64,000 nucleotides of DNA from contig NZ_LMCP01000004.1 in assembly GCF_001425625.1 (NCBI RefSeq), forward strand, positions 1-64,000, given 5' to 3'. Positions 43,599 to 51,923 of this stretch are shown here, one piece after another. The notes under the pieces are model-generated. The model worked only from the letters and a program-made list of their open reading frames with translations, did not search any database and had not been told where the DNA came from. Position 1 is the first letter of the stretch; the number at the start of each line of letters is the position of its first letter. The DNA is from Mesorhizobium sp. Root102 (lineage in GTDB: Bacteria > Pseudomonadota > Alphaproteobacteria > Rhizobiales > Rhizobiaceae). The position numbers were made by a program, and so were the translations under genes.

Positions 43599-44268
43599 AA
43601 CCGTTGGAGACGAGAAAGGCGATTGCCGAGGCGACGTCTTCGGCACGGCCGATGCGGCCGACCGGGGTCCTACCGGCGTAATCTGCAAACAGCGCCTGCC
43701 TCTGCTCGTCGGCCAGAAAATCCCACCAGGGCGTGTCGATGACGCCGGGCGCTACGACATTGACGCGTAGCGGCTTCAGTTCCAGGGCCAGGATCGGCAC
43801 CACGGTCAACAGCATGCCGTTGATGGCGGCGATGCCGGCGACGCCGGGCGTTGCGAGCTGCGCCGAGACCGCCGAAATGAAGGTGACCGATCCGGCCTTG
43901 TTCAGAGTGGGCAAGGCCGCCTGCAGGCAGGACAGCTGTGGGCGGACTTTCTCGTCGACGCCACTGCCGATGTCGCTCAGGTCGAGCGTCTGGAAGGGGC
44001 CAAGGCCCTTGCCGCCGCTGGCCGCCAGCACCAGATGGTCGAAAGGACCGAGGCCCTCGAAGAACCGGCTGACCTCGTCGGGCTTCGCGGCATCGAAAGC
44101 CGCCTTGTCGGCAGCGCCGCCAAGACTGTTCCATGCGCTGGTCAGCTTCTCCTCGTTGCGCCCGGTGATGGTCACCTTCATGCCGGGACCAAGCAGCTTG
44201 CGCGCGGTCGCCAGGCCGATGCCGGACGAGCCGCCGATGATGACGGCATGTTGGATTGTCTTGGTCAT
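43546..44268 (-). CDS. Short-chain dehydrogenase/reductase family protein lacking the catalytic Tyr-Lys pair
   Basis: Rossmann-fold protein (240 aa) with an intact nucleotide-binding motif GGSSGIGLATARKLLG and the downstream PLRVNVVAPGVIDTPWW. At the active-site helix, where the family has YxxxK, this protein reads GIAAINGML, so both Tyr and Lys are replaced (Ile and Asn by alignment); the Ser in FISAVSA is present. It may be a non-reductive or regulatory SDR, or use other residues. Its ATG overlaps the stop of the upstream SDR by 4 bp, so the two are co-expressed. The regulator at 45214 is divergent from the pair. Confidence 0.85.
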   Translation of the reverse strand: MTKTIQHAVIIGGSSGIGLATARKLLGPGMKVTITGRNEEKLTSAWNSLGGAADKAAFDAAKPDEVSRFFEGLGPFDHLVLAASGGKGLGPFQTLDLSDIGSGVDEKVRPQLSCLQAALPTLNKAGSVTFISAVSAQLATPGVAGIAAINGMLLTVVPILALELKPLRVNVVAPGVIDTPWWDFLADEQRQALFADYAGRTPVGRIGRAEDVASAIAFLVSNGFMTGQVLTCDGGLRFAA

Positions 44269-45110
44269 GAATACTGCTCCTTCGATGTGGGGGAGGCCGG
44301 GCCGATGAGGTCGAGACTCAAGGCTCGTAGCTGTTGCCTTGCCCTGGCGTCATAGGCCTGGGCATCGGCGCGGGCTTCCCGCAGGCCGTCGAAATAGAGA
44401 CCGCTTCTTCCGTCGAGCGCGGGTGATGTCGCGAGGTTGAGGATGGCGTCGGCGCCGGTTTCGACCGAGCTCCACGGCGTCACGCCGGCCTGCCGGACCA
44501 TGGTGGTGTTCATGTAGCTTGCCGGATGCAGCGCGTTGACGGTGACGCCGGTGCCTTTCAGCTGCTCCGCGAGGTCGACGGTGAACAGGATCTGCGCCAG
44601 CTTGCTCTGGCAGTAGGCACGCACCCCGTCATACGAACGGGTCAGCATGACATCGCTGAAATCGATCGCCTGCTGCCCCGCCGAGGCGACATTGACGATG
44701 CGCGCCGGAGCGCTCGCCGTCAGCAATGGCAGGAGCTCCGATGTCAGCAGGAAACCGGCGAGGTAGTTGACCGTGAAGCGCAGTTCGTAGCCGTCGGCGC
44801 TGACCTGCCTTTTGGCGCCTTGGCCCGCCGTGCCGATGCCGGCATTGTTGATGAGGATGTCGAGCCGGTTCGTCCGGGCGCGCACCGCCTCGGCAAGCCG
44901 GCGCACTTCTGCCAGCGAAGAGAGGTCGGCGACCAGAAGCTCCGCCTTGCCGCCGGCGGCTTCGATCTCGGTGACAACAGCCTTGCCGCCCGTCGCATCG
45001 CGGCCGTGCACCAGCACACGGGCGCCCGCGGCGCCGAGTCGTTGCGCGACGACGCGGCCAACGCCGTCGGTGGAGCCGGTGATCAGGATTGTCTTGTCCT
45101 TGAGTTCCAT
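44265..45110 (-). CDS. Short-chain dehydrogenase/reductase, canonical
   Basis: 281-aa NAD(P)-dependent oxidoreductase. It has the cofactor motif ITGSTDGVGRVVAQRLG, the NNAG motif in LINNAGIGT, and the active site (Ser in NVASAGQ; Tyr and Lys in RAYCQSKLAQ). It resembles the retinol-dehydrogenase/WW-oxidoreductase-like SDR group. Substrate unknown. First gene of a two-gene operon, divergent from an MmyB-type regulator gene across a 103-bp gap, which suggests control by that regulator. Confidence 0.9.
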   Translation of the reverse strand: MELKDKTILITGSTDGVGRVVAQRLGAAGARVLVHGRDATGGKAVVTEIEAAGGKAELLVADLSSLAEVRRLAEAVRARTNRLDILINNAGIGTAGQGAKRQVSADGYELRFTVNYLAGFLLTSELLPLLTASAPARIVNVASAGQQAIDFSDVMLTRSYDGVRAYCQSKLAQILFTVDLAEQLKGTGVTVNALHPASYMNTTMVRQAGVTPWSSVETGADAILNLATSPALDGRSGLYFDGLREARADAQAYDARARQQLRALSLDLIGPASPTSKEQYS

Positions 45111-45201
45111 GTTCAGAGCCTCCGTTCTGTTGCTCTGAACGGAAGATGGGACAGTTGGCGCGAGCCAAACAGTTCAAACTTTATCCTGGTATCAATACTG
45201 C

Positions 45202-45207
45202 TATAAT
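45202..45207 (+). promoter_or_regulatory. TATAAT -10 box immediately before the MmyB-type gene
   Basis: A perfect TATAAT ends 6 bp before the ATG at 45214, and no ribosome-binding site precedes that ATG. If used, transcription would start at or next to the start codon, giving a leaderless mRNA. Confidence 0.4.
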
Positions 45208-45213
45208 AAACCG

Positions 45214-46102
45214 ATGGAGTCCCAATCCCACTCGGCCCCCACGCACTCCGCTGAAGACAGCCGCCGGCGCGAGCTCGGCGCCTTCCTGCGCTCGCGCCGC
45301 GAAAGGCTGACGCCCTCGGCCACCGGCATCGCCACCGGTCTCAGGCGGCGCACGCCCGGCTTGCGGCGCGAGGAGGTAGCGATGATCGCCGGTGTCGGCA
45401 CGACCTGGTACACGTGGTTGGAGCAGGGGCGGGAGGTCAGGCCCTCGGTCGAGGTGCTGACCGCGCTCGCCGAAGCGCTGCGCCTCGACGCGGCCGAAAA
45501 AGCAGCATCTGTTCATCCTCGCCGACCGCCAGCAGCCGGAGCGCCGTGCCGTGGCTGCGGAAAAGGTCGATGGTCCTTTGCTGCACATGCTCCAGAGCCT
45601 GGTGCTGCAGCCGGCCTATGTCGTCGGGCGGCGCTGGGATGTGCTGGCCTGGAACCCGGCGGCCCTCGCGGTGTTCGGCGATTATGGCCTTCTGGAGGGG
45701 GATGCCCGCAACATCGTCCACATGGTGTTCACCAATCCGCACCACCGGCGCCTGCTGGTCGACTGGGAAGATTTGGCGCGCACCGTGCTGGCCTCGTTCC
45801 GGGCCGCGAGCGCCCGCTATGTCGGCGATCCGGATTTCGAGCGGCTGATCGAGTTGATGACGCGCTCGAGCCCGGAGTTTCGCGACTGGTGGCCGCAGCG
45901 CGACGTCGCGCACCGATTGTCGGGGGTGAAGCATGTCCGGCACCCAAGCGCGGGCGCCATGACCTTCGAGCATATGAGCCTTTCGATCGGCGACGGCTCC
46001 GACATGAAGCTGATCGTCTACACCCCGCTTGCCGAGCAGAACTCGGTCGCCAAGCTGCAGACATTGCTGGACGCGCTGCCGGCCGAGCGCCGCAGCGCCT
46101 GA
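45214..46102 (+). pseudogene. MmyB-like helix-turn-helix regulator, frameshifted
   Basis: XRE-type HTH followed by an MLTR_LBD (MmyB-like) ligand domain, but split between two frames. Frame 1 from the ATG at 45214 gives the HTH (RRRTPGLRREEVAMIAGVGT, TWYTWLEQGREV) up to LRLDAAEK. The family sequence then continues in the next frame (QHLFILADRQQPERRAVAAE, then LVLQPAYVVGRRWDVLAWNP) to a stop at 46102. The break coincides with an A5 run at 45497-45501: removing one A restores a single reading frame of about 295 residues. Either a genuine frameshift, phase variation or a homopolymer sequencing error. Divergent from the SDR pair it would be expected to regulate. Confidence 0.82.
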
Positions 46103-46106
46103 AGCG

Positions 46107-46739
46107 TCAGGTCTTCGGTTTCAGCCCGTCGAGGAACAGTTGTTCCAGGAAACGCGCCGCATCCTCGAAGCGGCCGTCGCCGCCGCGGTTCGGCCCGAGC
46201 ACGGCGCGGACCTGGACGTCGAAATCGGCATAATGCTGCGTCGTCGCCCAGATCGAGAAGATCAGGTGCCACGGGTCGGTGCGGGCGATCTTGCCGGCGC
46301 GCATCCAGCCCCTGATGACGGCGGCCTTCTCGTCGACCAGCGTCTTCAGTTCGCCGGCCAGCAGCGGCATGATGCGCGGCGCGCCTTGCAGGATCTCGTT
46401 GGCGAACAGCCGGCTCTCGCGTGGAAAATCGCGCGCCATCTCCAGCTTGCGCCTGATGTAGCTGCGCAGTTCGGTGAGGGGATCGCCGATGTCGTCGAGT
46501 TCACGCAGCGGCGCCAGCCAGGTGTCGAGCAGGCGCTGCATCAGCGTCTCGTGGATGTCTTCCTTGCGGCGGAAATAATAGAGCAGGTTCGGCTTCGACA
46601 TGCCGGCGGCTTCGGCGATCTGGTCGATGGTCGAGCCGCGGAAGCCGTTGGTGGAGAAGACCTCGAGCGCGGCCTCCAGGATGAGTTCGCGCTTTTCCTG
46701 CTGGATGCGGGTGCGGCGAGGGTGGTCCGTGCTGGTCAC
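46107..46739 (-). CDS. rutR: TetR-family repressor of pyrimidine catabolism, RutR-like
   Basis: 210 aa from a GTG start at 46739 with AGGG upstream. The TetR HTH is GFRGSTIDQIAEAAGMSKPNLLYYF. The ligand domain shares with E. coli RutR the stretches DTWLAPL, RRKLEMARDFPRESRLF, LVDEKAAVIRGWMRAGK and TQHYADFDVQV, which makes this more than a generic TetR call. RutR binds uracil or thymine and then releases DNA. It is divergent from the aminotransferase-ureidopropionase-dihydropyrimidinase operon. Two CTGGACCA direct repeats (46768-46775 and 46781-46788) lie in its own promoter region. The TetR fold is certain; the orthology is inferred from the shared stretches and context. Confidence 0.88.
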   Translation of the reverse strand: MTSTDHPRRTRIQQEKRELILEAALEVFSTNGFRGSTIDQIAEAAGMSKPNLLYYFRRKEDIHETLMQRLLDTWLAPLRELDDIGDPLTELRSYIRRKLEMARDFPRESRLFANEILQGAPRIMPLLAGELKTLVDEKAAVIRGWMRAGKIARTDPWHLIFSIWATTQHYADFDVQVRAVLGPNRGGDGRFEDAARFLEQLFLDGLKPKT

Positions 46740-46872
46740 CGTTGCAAGCCCTCGCGTTGAGGGTCATCTGGACCAATTCTCTGGACCAGTTTTTCCCTAG
46801 CCTGTGGAACGCACTTCAGGTGCCGCATTTCCGCTAGTAATCCCTTGACCGCCGACAGGGCGGTGCTAACGT

Positions 46873-46888
46873 TTGTCCAATCGGTCAA
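46873..46888. promoter_or_regulatory. Predicted RutR operator upstream of the beta-alanine aminotransferase operon
   Basis: TTGTCCAATCGGTCAA matches the RutR consensus TTGACCANNTGGTCAA at 12 of 14 defined positions. It lies 78 bp before the aminotransferase ATG in the rutR divergent gap. A second box of equal quality precedes preT (32093-32108). Confidence 0.6.
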
Positions 46889-46966
46889 AAATTTGCGTAG
46901 CATGAAAACGCAGCAAAGACCAAGCGTTGGGCGCACCGAAACAGTTTACAAGGGGAAGTCTTGGTC

Positions 46967-48295
46967 ATGTCCAACCGGCTGAAAGTCACGCCGAACGATC
47001 TCAGTGCATTCTGGATGCCGTTCACGGCAAACCGGCAGTTCAAGCAGGCGCCGCGCATGATGGTGTCCGCCAAGGACATGCATTACACGACCAGCGACGG
47101 TCGCAAGGTGCTCGACGGCACCGCCGGGCTCTGGTGCGTCAATGCCGGTCACTGCCGTCCGAAGATCACCGAGGCGATCCAGCACCAGGCCGCCGAACTC
47201 GACTATGCGCCCGCCTTCCAGATGGGCCATCCGATCGTGTTCGAATTGGCCAACCGCCTGGTCGACCTCGCGCCCAAGGGCATGGATCATGTCTTCTTCA
47301 CCAATTCAGGCTCGGAATCGGTCGAAACCGCACTCAAGATGGCGATCGCCTATCACCGCGTGAAAGGCGAGGGCTCGCGCACCCGCCTGATCGGCCGCGA
47401 GCGCGGCTATCACGGTGTCAATTTCGGCGGCATCTCGGTCGGCGGCATCGTCACCAACCGCAAGATGTTCGGCACGCTGCTTGGCGGCGTCGACCATATG
47501 CCGCATACGCATCTGCCGGAAAAGAATGCCTTCACCAAGGGCGTGCCGGAGCATGGCGCGGAACTCGCCAACGAACTGGAGCGCATCGTCGCCCTGCATG
47601 ACGCCTCGACCATCGCCGCCGTCATCGTCGAGCCGGTCGCCGGCTCCACCGGGGTCATCCTGCCGCCGAAGGGCTACCTGCAGAAGCTGCGCGAGATCTG
47701 CACCAAGCACGGCATCCTGTTGATCTTCGACGAGGTCATCACCGGTTTCGGCCGCCTCGGCACGCCGTTCGCAGCCGATTATTTCGGCGTCACGCCCGAC
47801 ATCATGACAACCGCCAAGGGCGTCTCCAACGGCGTCATCCCGATGGGCGCGGTGTTCGTGAAGAAGGAAATCCACGACGCCTTCATGACCGGCCCCGAAC
47901 ACATGATCGAGTTCTTCCATGGCTACACCTATTCGGGCAATCCGATCGCCTGCGCGGCGGCACTCGGAACGCTCGACACCTACAAGGAAGAGGGCCTGCT
48001 GACCCGTGGCGAGGAACTCGCGCCCTATTGGGAAGACGCGCTGCATTCGCTCAAGGGCGAGCCGAACGTCATCGATATCAGGAACATCGGCCTGATCGGC
48101 GCGATCGAGTTGGCGCCGATTGCCGGCCAGCCGACCAAGCGGGCCTTCTCGGCCTTCGTCAAGGCGTTCGAGCGCGGCGCGCTGATCCGCACCACCGGCG
48201 ACATCATCGCGCTGTCGCCGCCGCTGATCATCACCAAGGGGCAGATCAACGAATTGATCGACCATGTGCGCGATGTGCTGAGATCGATAGACTAG
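46967..48295 (+). CDS. Beta-alanine (omega-amino acid):pyruvate aminotransferase
   Basis: Class III PLP aminotransferase (442 aa). AGGGGAAG precedes the ATG at 46967. Motifs are FFTNSGSESVETALKMA (phosphate-binding), LLIFDEVITGFGRLG (Asp255, pyridine nitrogen) and TTAKGVSNG (Lys284, PLP Schiff base). The sequence, with an N-terminal DLSAFWMPFTANRQFK, fits the omega-amino acid:pyruvate group. In this operon it should convert beta-alanine or beta-aminoisobutyrate, the end products of uracil and thymine breakdown, to semialdehydes. Followed by beta-ureidopropionase and dihydropyrimidinase. Predicted to be under RutR control through the box at 46873. Confidence 0.92.
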   Translation: MSNRLKVTPNDLSAFWMPFTANRQFKQAPRMMVSAKDMHYTTSDGRKVLDGTAGLWCVNAGHCRPKITEAIQHQAAELDYAPAFQMGHPIVFELANRLVDLAPKGMDHVFFTNSGSESVETALKMAIAYHRVKGEGSRTRLIGRERGYHGVNFGGISVGGIVTNRKMFGTLLGGVDHMPHTHLPEKNAFTKGVPEHGAELANELERIVALHDASTIAAVIVEPVAGSTGVILPPKGYLQKLREICTKHGILLIFDEVITGFGRLGTPFAADYFGVTPDIMTTAKGVSNGVIPMGAVFVKKEIHDAFMTGPEHMIEFFHGYTYSGNPIACAAALGTLDTYKEEGLLTRGEELAPYWEDALHSLKGEPNVIDIRNIGLIGAIELAPIAGQPTKRAFSAFVKAFERGALIRTTGDIIALSPPLIITKGQINELIDHVRDVLRSID

Positions 48296-48311
48296 ATCTG
48301 CTTTGCCTGGA

Positions 48312-48337
48312 CGGGCGGCGGCGGGACCCGCCGCCCG
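48312..48337. other. GC-rich hairpin between the aminotransferase and ureidopropionase genes
   Basis: CGGGCGGC pairs with GCCGCCCG (8 bp) around GGCGGGACCC in the 70-bp gap; an alternative fold pairs GCGGCGGG with CCCGCCGC across a single A. No U-tract, so it is more likely a processing or stability element than a terminator. Confidence 0.45.
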
Positions 48338-48365
48338 ACCAGTATATGAAATGAGAGGACTTTGA

Positions 48366-49616
48366 ATGGCCGCACCCGGCGAGAATCTGCGAATCAATTC
48401 AGACCGTTTGTGGGATTCCATCATGGAAATGGCGAAGATCGGCCCCGGCATCGCCGGCGGCAATAATCGCCAGACCGTGACCGACGAGGACGGCGAGGGC
48501 CGGCATCTGTTCAAGCGCTGGTGCGATGCGGCCGGGCTGGAAATGGGCGTCGATGAAATGGGCACCATGTTTGCACGCCGCGAAGGCACCGACCCCAGCC
48601 TGCCGCCAGTCTATGTCGGCAGCCATCTCGATACGCAGCCGACAGGCGGCAAGTATGACGGCGTGCTGGGCGTGCTGGGTGGACTTGAAGTCGTGCGCTC
48701 GCTCAATGATCTCGGCATTAAAACCAAACATCCGATCGTCGTCACCAACTGGACGAACGAAGAAGGCGCGCGCTTCGCGCCGGCGATGATGGCATCCGGC
48801 GTGTTCGCCGGCGTGCTCGAACAGGCCGATGTCTACGGGCATGTCGACAAGCAGGGCAAGAAATTCGGCGAGGAACTCGAACGCATTGGCTGGAAGGGGA
48901 CCGAGAAGGTCGGCGATCGCAAGATCCACGCCTTCTTCGAACTGCATATCGAACAGGGACCGATCCTCGAGGACGAGGGCATCGACATAGGCGTCGTCAC
49001 CCACGGCCAGGGTCTGAAATGGCTGCAGGTGACGCTGACCGGCAAGGAAGCGCATACCGGCTCGACGCCGATGCCCAAGCGCCGCAATGCCGGGCTCGGC
49101 ATGGCGCGGGTGATCGAACTGGTGCACGAGATCGCCATGGACTACCAGCCCGACGCCGTCGGTGCGGTCGGCCACATGGAGGTCTATCCCAACTCGCGCA
49201 ACATCATCGCCGGCCGCACTGTCTTCACCATCGACATCCGCTCGCCGGAAAAAGAAGTGCTGGACGCCATGGATGGCCGCATCCGCGAAGGCATCGACAC
49301 GATCTGCGAGGCGCTCGACATCCAGTACCAAATCGAGCAGGTCGGTGCTTTCGACCCTGTCACCTTCGATGCCGGCTGCGTCAAGGCAATCCGCGACGCT
49401 GCCGAACGCCTCGGCTATTCCCATCGCAACATCGTCTCCGGCGCCGGCCACGACGCTTGCTGGATCAATCGCGTCGCGCCCACCGCCATGGTGATGTGCC
49501 CCTGCGTCGATGGCTTGAGCCACAACGAGGCCGAGGAAATCACCAAGGAATGGGCCTCGGCCGGCGCCGACGTGCTGTTCCACGCCGTGGTGGAGACGGC
49601 TGTCATCGTGGAGTGA
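48366..49616 (+). CDS. Beta-ureidopropionase / N-carbamoyl-amino acid amidohydrolase (M20 fold)
   Basis: Zinc- or manganese-dependent amidohydrolase (416 aa) of the M20 peptidase fold. Metal ligands are visible in VGSHLDTQPTGGKYDG (His87, Asp98), in NEEGARF (Glu132/133) and in ELHIEQGPILEDE. The final ligand is in DGLSHNEAEE, and GAGHDACWINRVAP is the family block. Third step of reductive pyrimidine breakdown: N-carbamoyl-beta-alanine to beta-alanine, CO2 and ammonia. Allantoate or N-carbamoyl-L-amino acid hydrolases share this fold, but the dihydropyrimidinase downstream and the aminotransferase upstream favour the ureidopropionase role. Confidence 0.88.
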   Translation: MAAPGENLRINSDRLWDSIMEMAKIGPGIAGGNNRQTVTDEDGEGRHLFKRWCDAAGLEMGVDEMGTMFARREGTDPSLPPVYVGSHLDTQPTGGKYDGVLGVLGGLEVVRSLNDLGIKTKHPIVVTNWTNEEGARFAPAMMASGVFAGVLEQADVYGHVDKQGKKFGEELERIGWKGTEKVGDRKIHAFFELHIEQGPILEDEGIDIGVVTHGQGLKWLQVTLTGKEAHTGSTPMPKRRNAGLGMARVIELVHEIAMDYQPDAVGAVGHMEVYPNSRNIIAGRTVFTIDIRSPEKEVLDAMDGRIREGIDTICEALDIQYQIEQVGAFDPVTFDAGCVKAIRDAAERLGYSHRNIVSGAGHDACWINRVAPTAMVMCPCVDGLSHNEAEEITKEWASAGADVLFHAVVETAVIVE

Positions 49617-49680
49617 ACCAAATATCCGGATTTCAAACGCTGCTCGCAAAGAAGCGCGAAGAGAACAAGGGAACAGAATA

Positions 49681-51132
49681 ATGACCAAAGTCATCCGAAA
49701 CGGCACCATCGTCACGGCCGACCGCACGTGGAAGGCCGATGTGCTGGTGCAGAACGGCAAGATCGTCGCCATCGGCTCGGATCTTCACGGCGATCACGAG
49801 TTCGACGCCACCGGATGCTACGTCATGCCGGGCGGCATCGACCCGCATACGCATCTCGAAATGCCGTTCATGGGCACCTATTCGGCCGACGATTTCGAAT
49901 CCGGCACACGTGCGGCCCTTGCCGGCGGCACGACGATGGTGGTCGATTTCTGCCTGCCGGCGCCGCAGCAATCGCTACTCGAAGCCTTGCAGATGTGGGA
50001 CAACAAGACCTCGAAGGCGTCCTGCGACTATTCCTTCCACATGGCAATCACATGGTGGGGCAAGCAGGTATTCGACGAGATGGCCACTGTCGTCGACAAG
50101 GGCATCACCTCGTTCAAGCACTTCATGGCCTACAAGGGCGCGCTGATGGTCGACGACGACGAGATGTACGCGTCGTTCCAGCGCTGCGCCGATCTCGGCG
50201 CGCTGCCGCTGGTGCACGCCGAGAATGGCGACGTTGTCGCGGCACTTTCGCAGAAGCTGCTGGCCGCCGGCAACAACGGCCCGGAAGGTCACGCCTATTC
50301 GCGCCCGCCGGAAGTGGAAGGCGAGGCGACAAATCGCGCCATCATGATCGCCGACATGGCGGGCGTGCCGCTCTATGTCGTGCACGTCTCCTGCGAGCAA
50401 AGCCACGAGGCGATCCGCCGGGCGCGCCAGAAGGGCATGCGAGTGTTTGGCGAGCCGCTGATCCAGCATCTGACACTGGACGAGAGCGAGTATTTCGACA
50501 AGGACTGGGATCATGCGGCGCGCCGCGTTATGAGCCCGCCCTTCCGCAACAAATTGCACCAGGATTCGCTGTGGGCCGGCCTGCAGGCGGGCTCGCTGCA
50601 GGTGGTGGCGACCGACCATTGCGCCTTCACCACCAAGCAGAAGCGCAACGGCGTCGGCGATTTCACCAAGATCCCGAACGGCACCGGCGGGCTCGAAGAC
50701 CGCATGCCGGTGCTGTGGACCACCGGCGTCAACACCGGCCGGCTGACGATGAACGAGTTCGTCGCGGTGACCTCGACCAACATCGCCAAGATCCTCAACA
50801 TGTATCCGAAAAAAGGCGCCATCGTCGAAGGCGCGGATGCCGACATCGTCGTCTGGGATCCGAAGCGAAAGAAGAAGATCACTTCAAAGAAGCAGCAGTC
50901 GGTGATCGACTACAATGTCTTCGAAGGGTTCCAAGTGACCGGCCTGCCGCGCTTCGTCTTCTCGCGCGGCGAACTGTCGATCCAGGAGGCCGAGGTCAAG
51001 GCCAAGCCCGGCCATGGCGAGTTCGTCGCCCGCGAGCCGAATGCGGCGGTCAATCGGGCGCTGTCGACGTGGAAAGAGATTTCCGCGCCGCGCAAGGTGG
51101 AACGCACCGGTATCCCGGCGACCGGGGTTTGA
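49681..51132 (+). CDS. Dihydropyrimidinase (hydantoinase)
   Basis: Cyclic-amidohydrolase (483 aa) opening dihydrouracil or dihydrothymine, the second pathway step. The metal site is GGIDPHTHLEMP (His56, His58). FKHFMAYKG holds the Lys (residue 152, by comparison with hydantoinases) expected to be carbamylated. Further ligand regions are LPLVHAENGDVV and PLYVVHVSCEQSHEA, and VATDHCAFTTKQK carries the last Asp. AAGGGAAC is 6 nt before the ATG. The three enzymes in this operon plus PreTA make a complete route from uracil to malonate semialdehyde. Confidence 0.93.
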   Translation: MTKVIRNGTIVTADRTWKADVLVQNGKIVAIGSDLHGDHEFDATGCYVMPGGIDPHTHLEMPFMGTYSADDFESGTRAALAGGTTMVVDFCLPAPQQSLLEALQMWDNKTSKASCDYSFHMAITWWGKQVFDEMATVVDKGITSFKHFMAYKGALMVDDDEMYASFQRCADLGALPLVHAENGDVVAALSQKLLAAGNNGPEGHAYSRPPEVEGEATNRAIMIADMAGVPLYVVHVSCEQSHEAIRRARQKGMRVFGEPLIQHLTLDESEYFDKDWDHAARRVMSPPFRNKLHQDSLWAGLQAGSLQVVATDHCAFTTKQKRNGVGDFTKIPNGTGGLEDRMPVLWTTGVNTGRLTMNEFVAVTSTNIAKILNMYPKKGAIVEGADADIVVWDPKRKKKITSKKQQSVIDYNVFEGFQVTGLPRFVFSRGELSIQEAEVKAKPGHGEFVAREPNAAVNRALSTWKEISAPRKVERTGIPATGV

Positions 51133-51134
51133 GC

Positions 51135-51506
51135 TTGGCGCGTTCGGCCGCGCTCATTTCGTTGGTCTTGGCAGCGAGTGTCGCCGGTCCGGCAGCAGCA
51201 GGCGGCGTGCTGGCCGGCTCCTGGGGCAATGATGTCGGCTGTGCCGGCGTCAATGCCGGCTATCAGGACAGCGATGCTTATATCGTGCTGACCGCCGGGG
51301 GCATCGAGGCCTATGGCAGCGGCTGCCGGTTTGCACAGCAATTGACGCCGGTGCTGGGTGCACAATCGCTGATTTCGACCTGTTCCGCCGAGGGCGAGGC
51401 GGGAACGACAACCGAAACCGTCGTGGTCACCAACAAGGGAGAGGATGGTTTCTTCGTCACCATTCCCGGCCTTGAGGAAATGGGGCCGCTGCAATCATGT
51501 TCGTAA
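51135..51506 (+). CDS. Small secreted four-cysteine protein, copy 1
   Basis: About 123 aa with no in-frame ATG. TTG codons at 51129 (overlapping the dihydropyrimidinase stop) and 51135 are the usable starts, behind GGGG. A signal peptide (LARSAALISLVLAASVAGPA) ends near AAA-GG. The mature part has Cys in DVGCAG, GSGCRF, STCSAEGE and LQSC, with 27, 18 and 38 residues between successive Cys. The next gene encodes a protein with Cys spacings of 27, 18 and 40 and the same C-AEGE motif, so the two are paralogues. Two disulfides are likely. I recognise no named family. Position at the end of the pyrimidine operon suggests co-expression. Confidence 0.72.
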   Translation: MARSAALISLVLAASVAGPAAAGGVLAGSWGNDVGCAGVNAGYQDSDAYIVLTAGGIEAYGSGCRFAQQLTPVLGAQSLISTCSAEGEAGTTTETVVVTNKGEDGFFVTIPGLEEMGPLQSCS

Positions 51507-51522
51507 TGTCGGGCGTTGGGGA

Positions 51523-51906
51523 ATGAGCTTGCGCGGTTTTGGTTTGTCTGTTGCGATGGTTCTTGTGCTTGGGGCCGGTCAGGCTTCGGCGGCAGATATC
51601 GATCTGTCGAAACCCTATGGCGACAAATATGGCTGCATCAACCGCAACGGCCAGGAAGTCGCCGCCGATCAGATGCTGCTTTTGACCGACAAGGAATTGA
51701 TCACCGCCGCCAGCGCCTGCACGTTCACGAAGACGCAAGCGCAGGCTGACGGATCGCTGGTGGCGACAGCGACATGTGAGGCAGAAGGCGAAGAGGAACA
51801 GGAGCCGACCAAGTTCACCATCAAGCGCAGCGCCAAGAGCGCCAAAAAGCTGGTAATCGCCGATGCGGACGGCAACGTCATGGGGGAAGTCTCGCGGTGC
51901 GAATGA
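51523..51906 (+). CDS. Small secreted four-cysteine protein, copy 2
   Basis: 127 aa from the ATG at 51523 (GGGGA just before it). The signal peptide (SLRGFGLSVAMVLVLGAGQA) ends at ASA-AD. Cys occur in KYGCIN, ASACTF, ATCEAEGE and SRC, spaced 27, 18 and 40, which parallels the preceding gene. The C-terminal half is Lys/Ala-rich. Probably periplasmic; function unknown. The gene starts 16 bp after copy 1. An upstream in-frame start at 51445 would lack a signal peptide and is rejected. Confidence 0.78.
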   Translation: MSLRGFGLSVAMVLVLGAGQASAADIDLSKPYGDKYGCINRNGQEVAADQMLLLTDKELITAASACTFTKTQAQADGSLVATATCEAEGEEEQEPTKFTIKRSAKSAKKLVIADADGNVMGEVSRCE

Positions 51907-51923
51907 CAGCGATCCCGTCAGCG

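Noticed and set aside
49728..51506. 592-codon plus-strand frame that spans dihydropyrimidinase out of frame and then the small secreted protein
   Set aside because: Only the last ~124 codons are real coding sequence; it is not a fusion protein.
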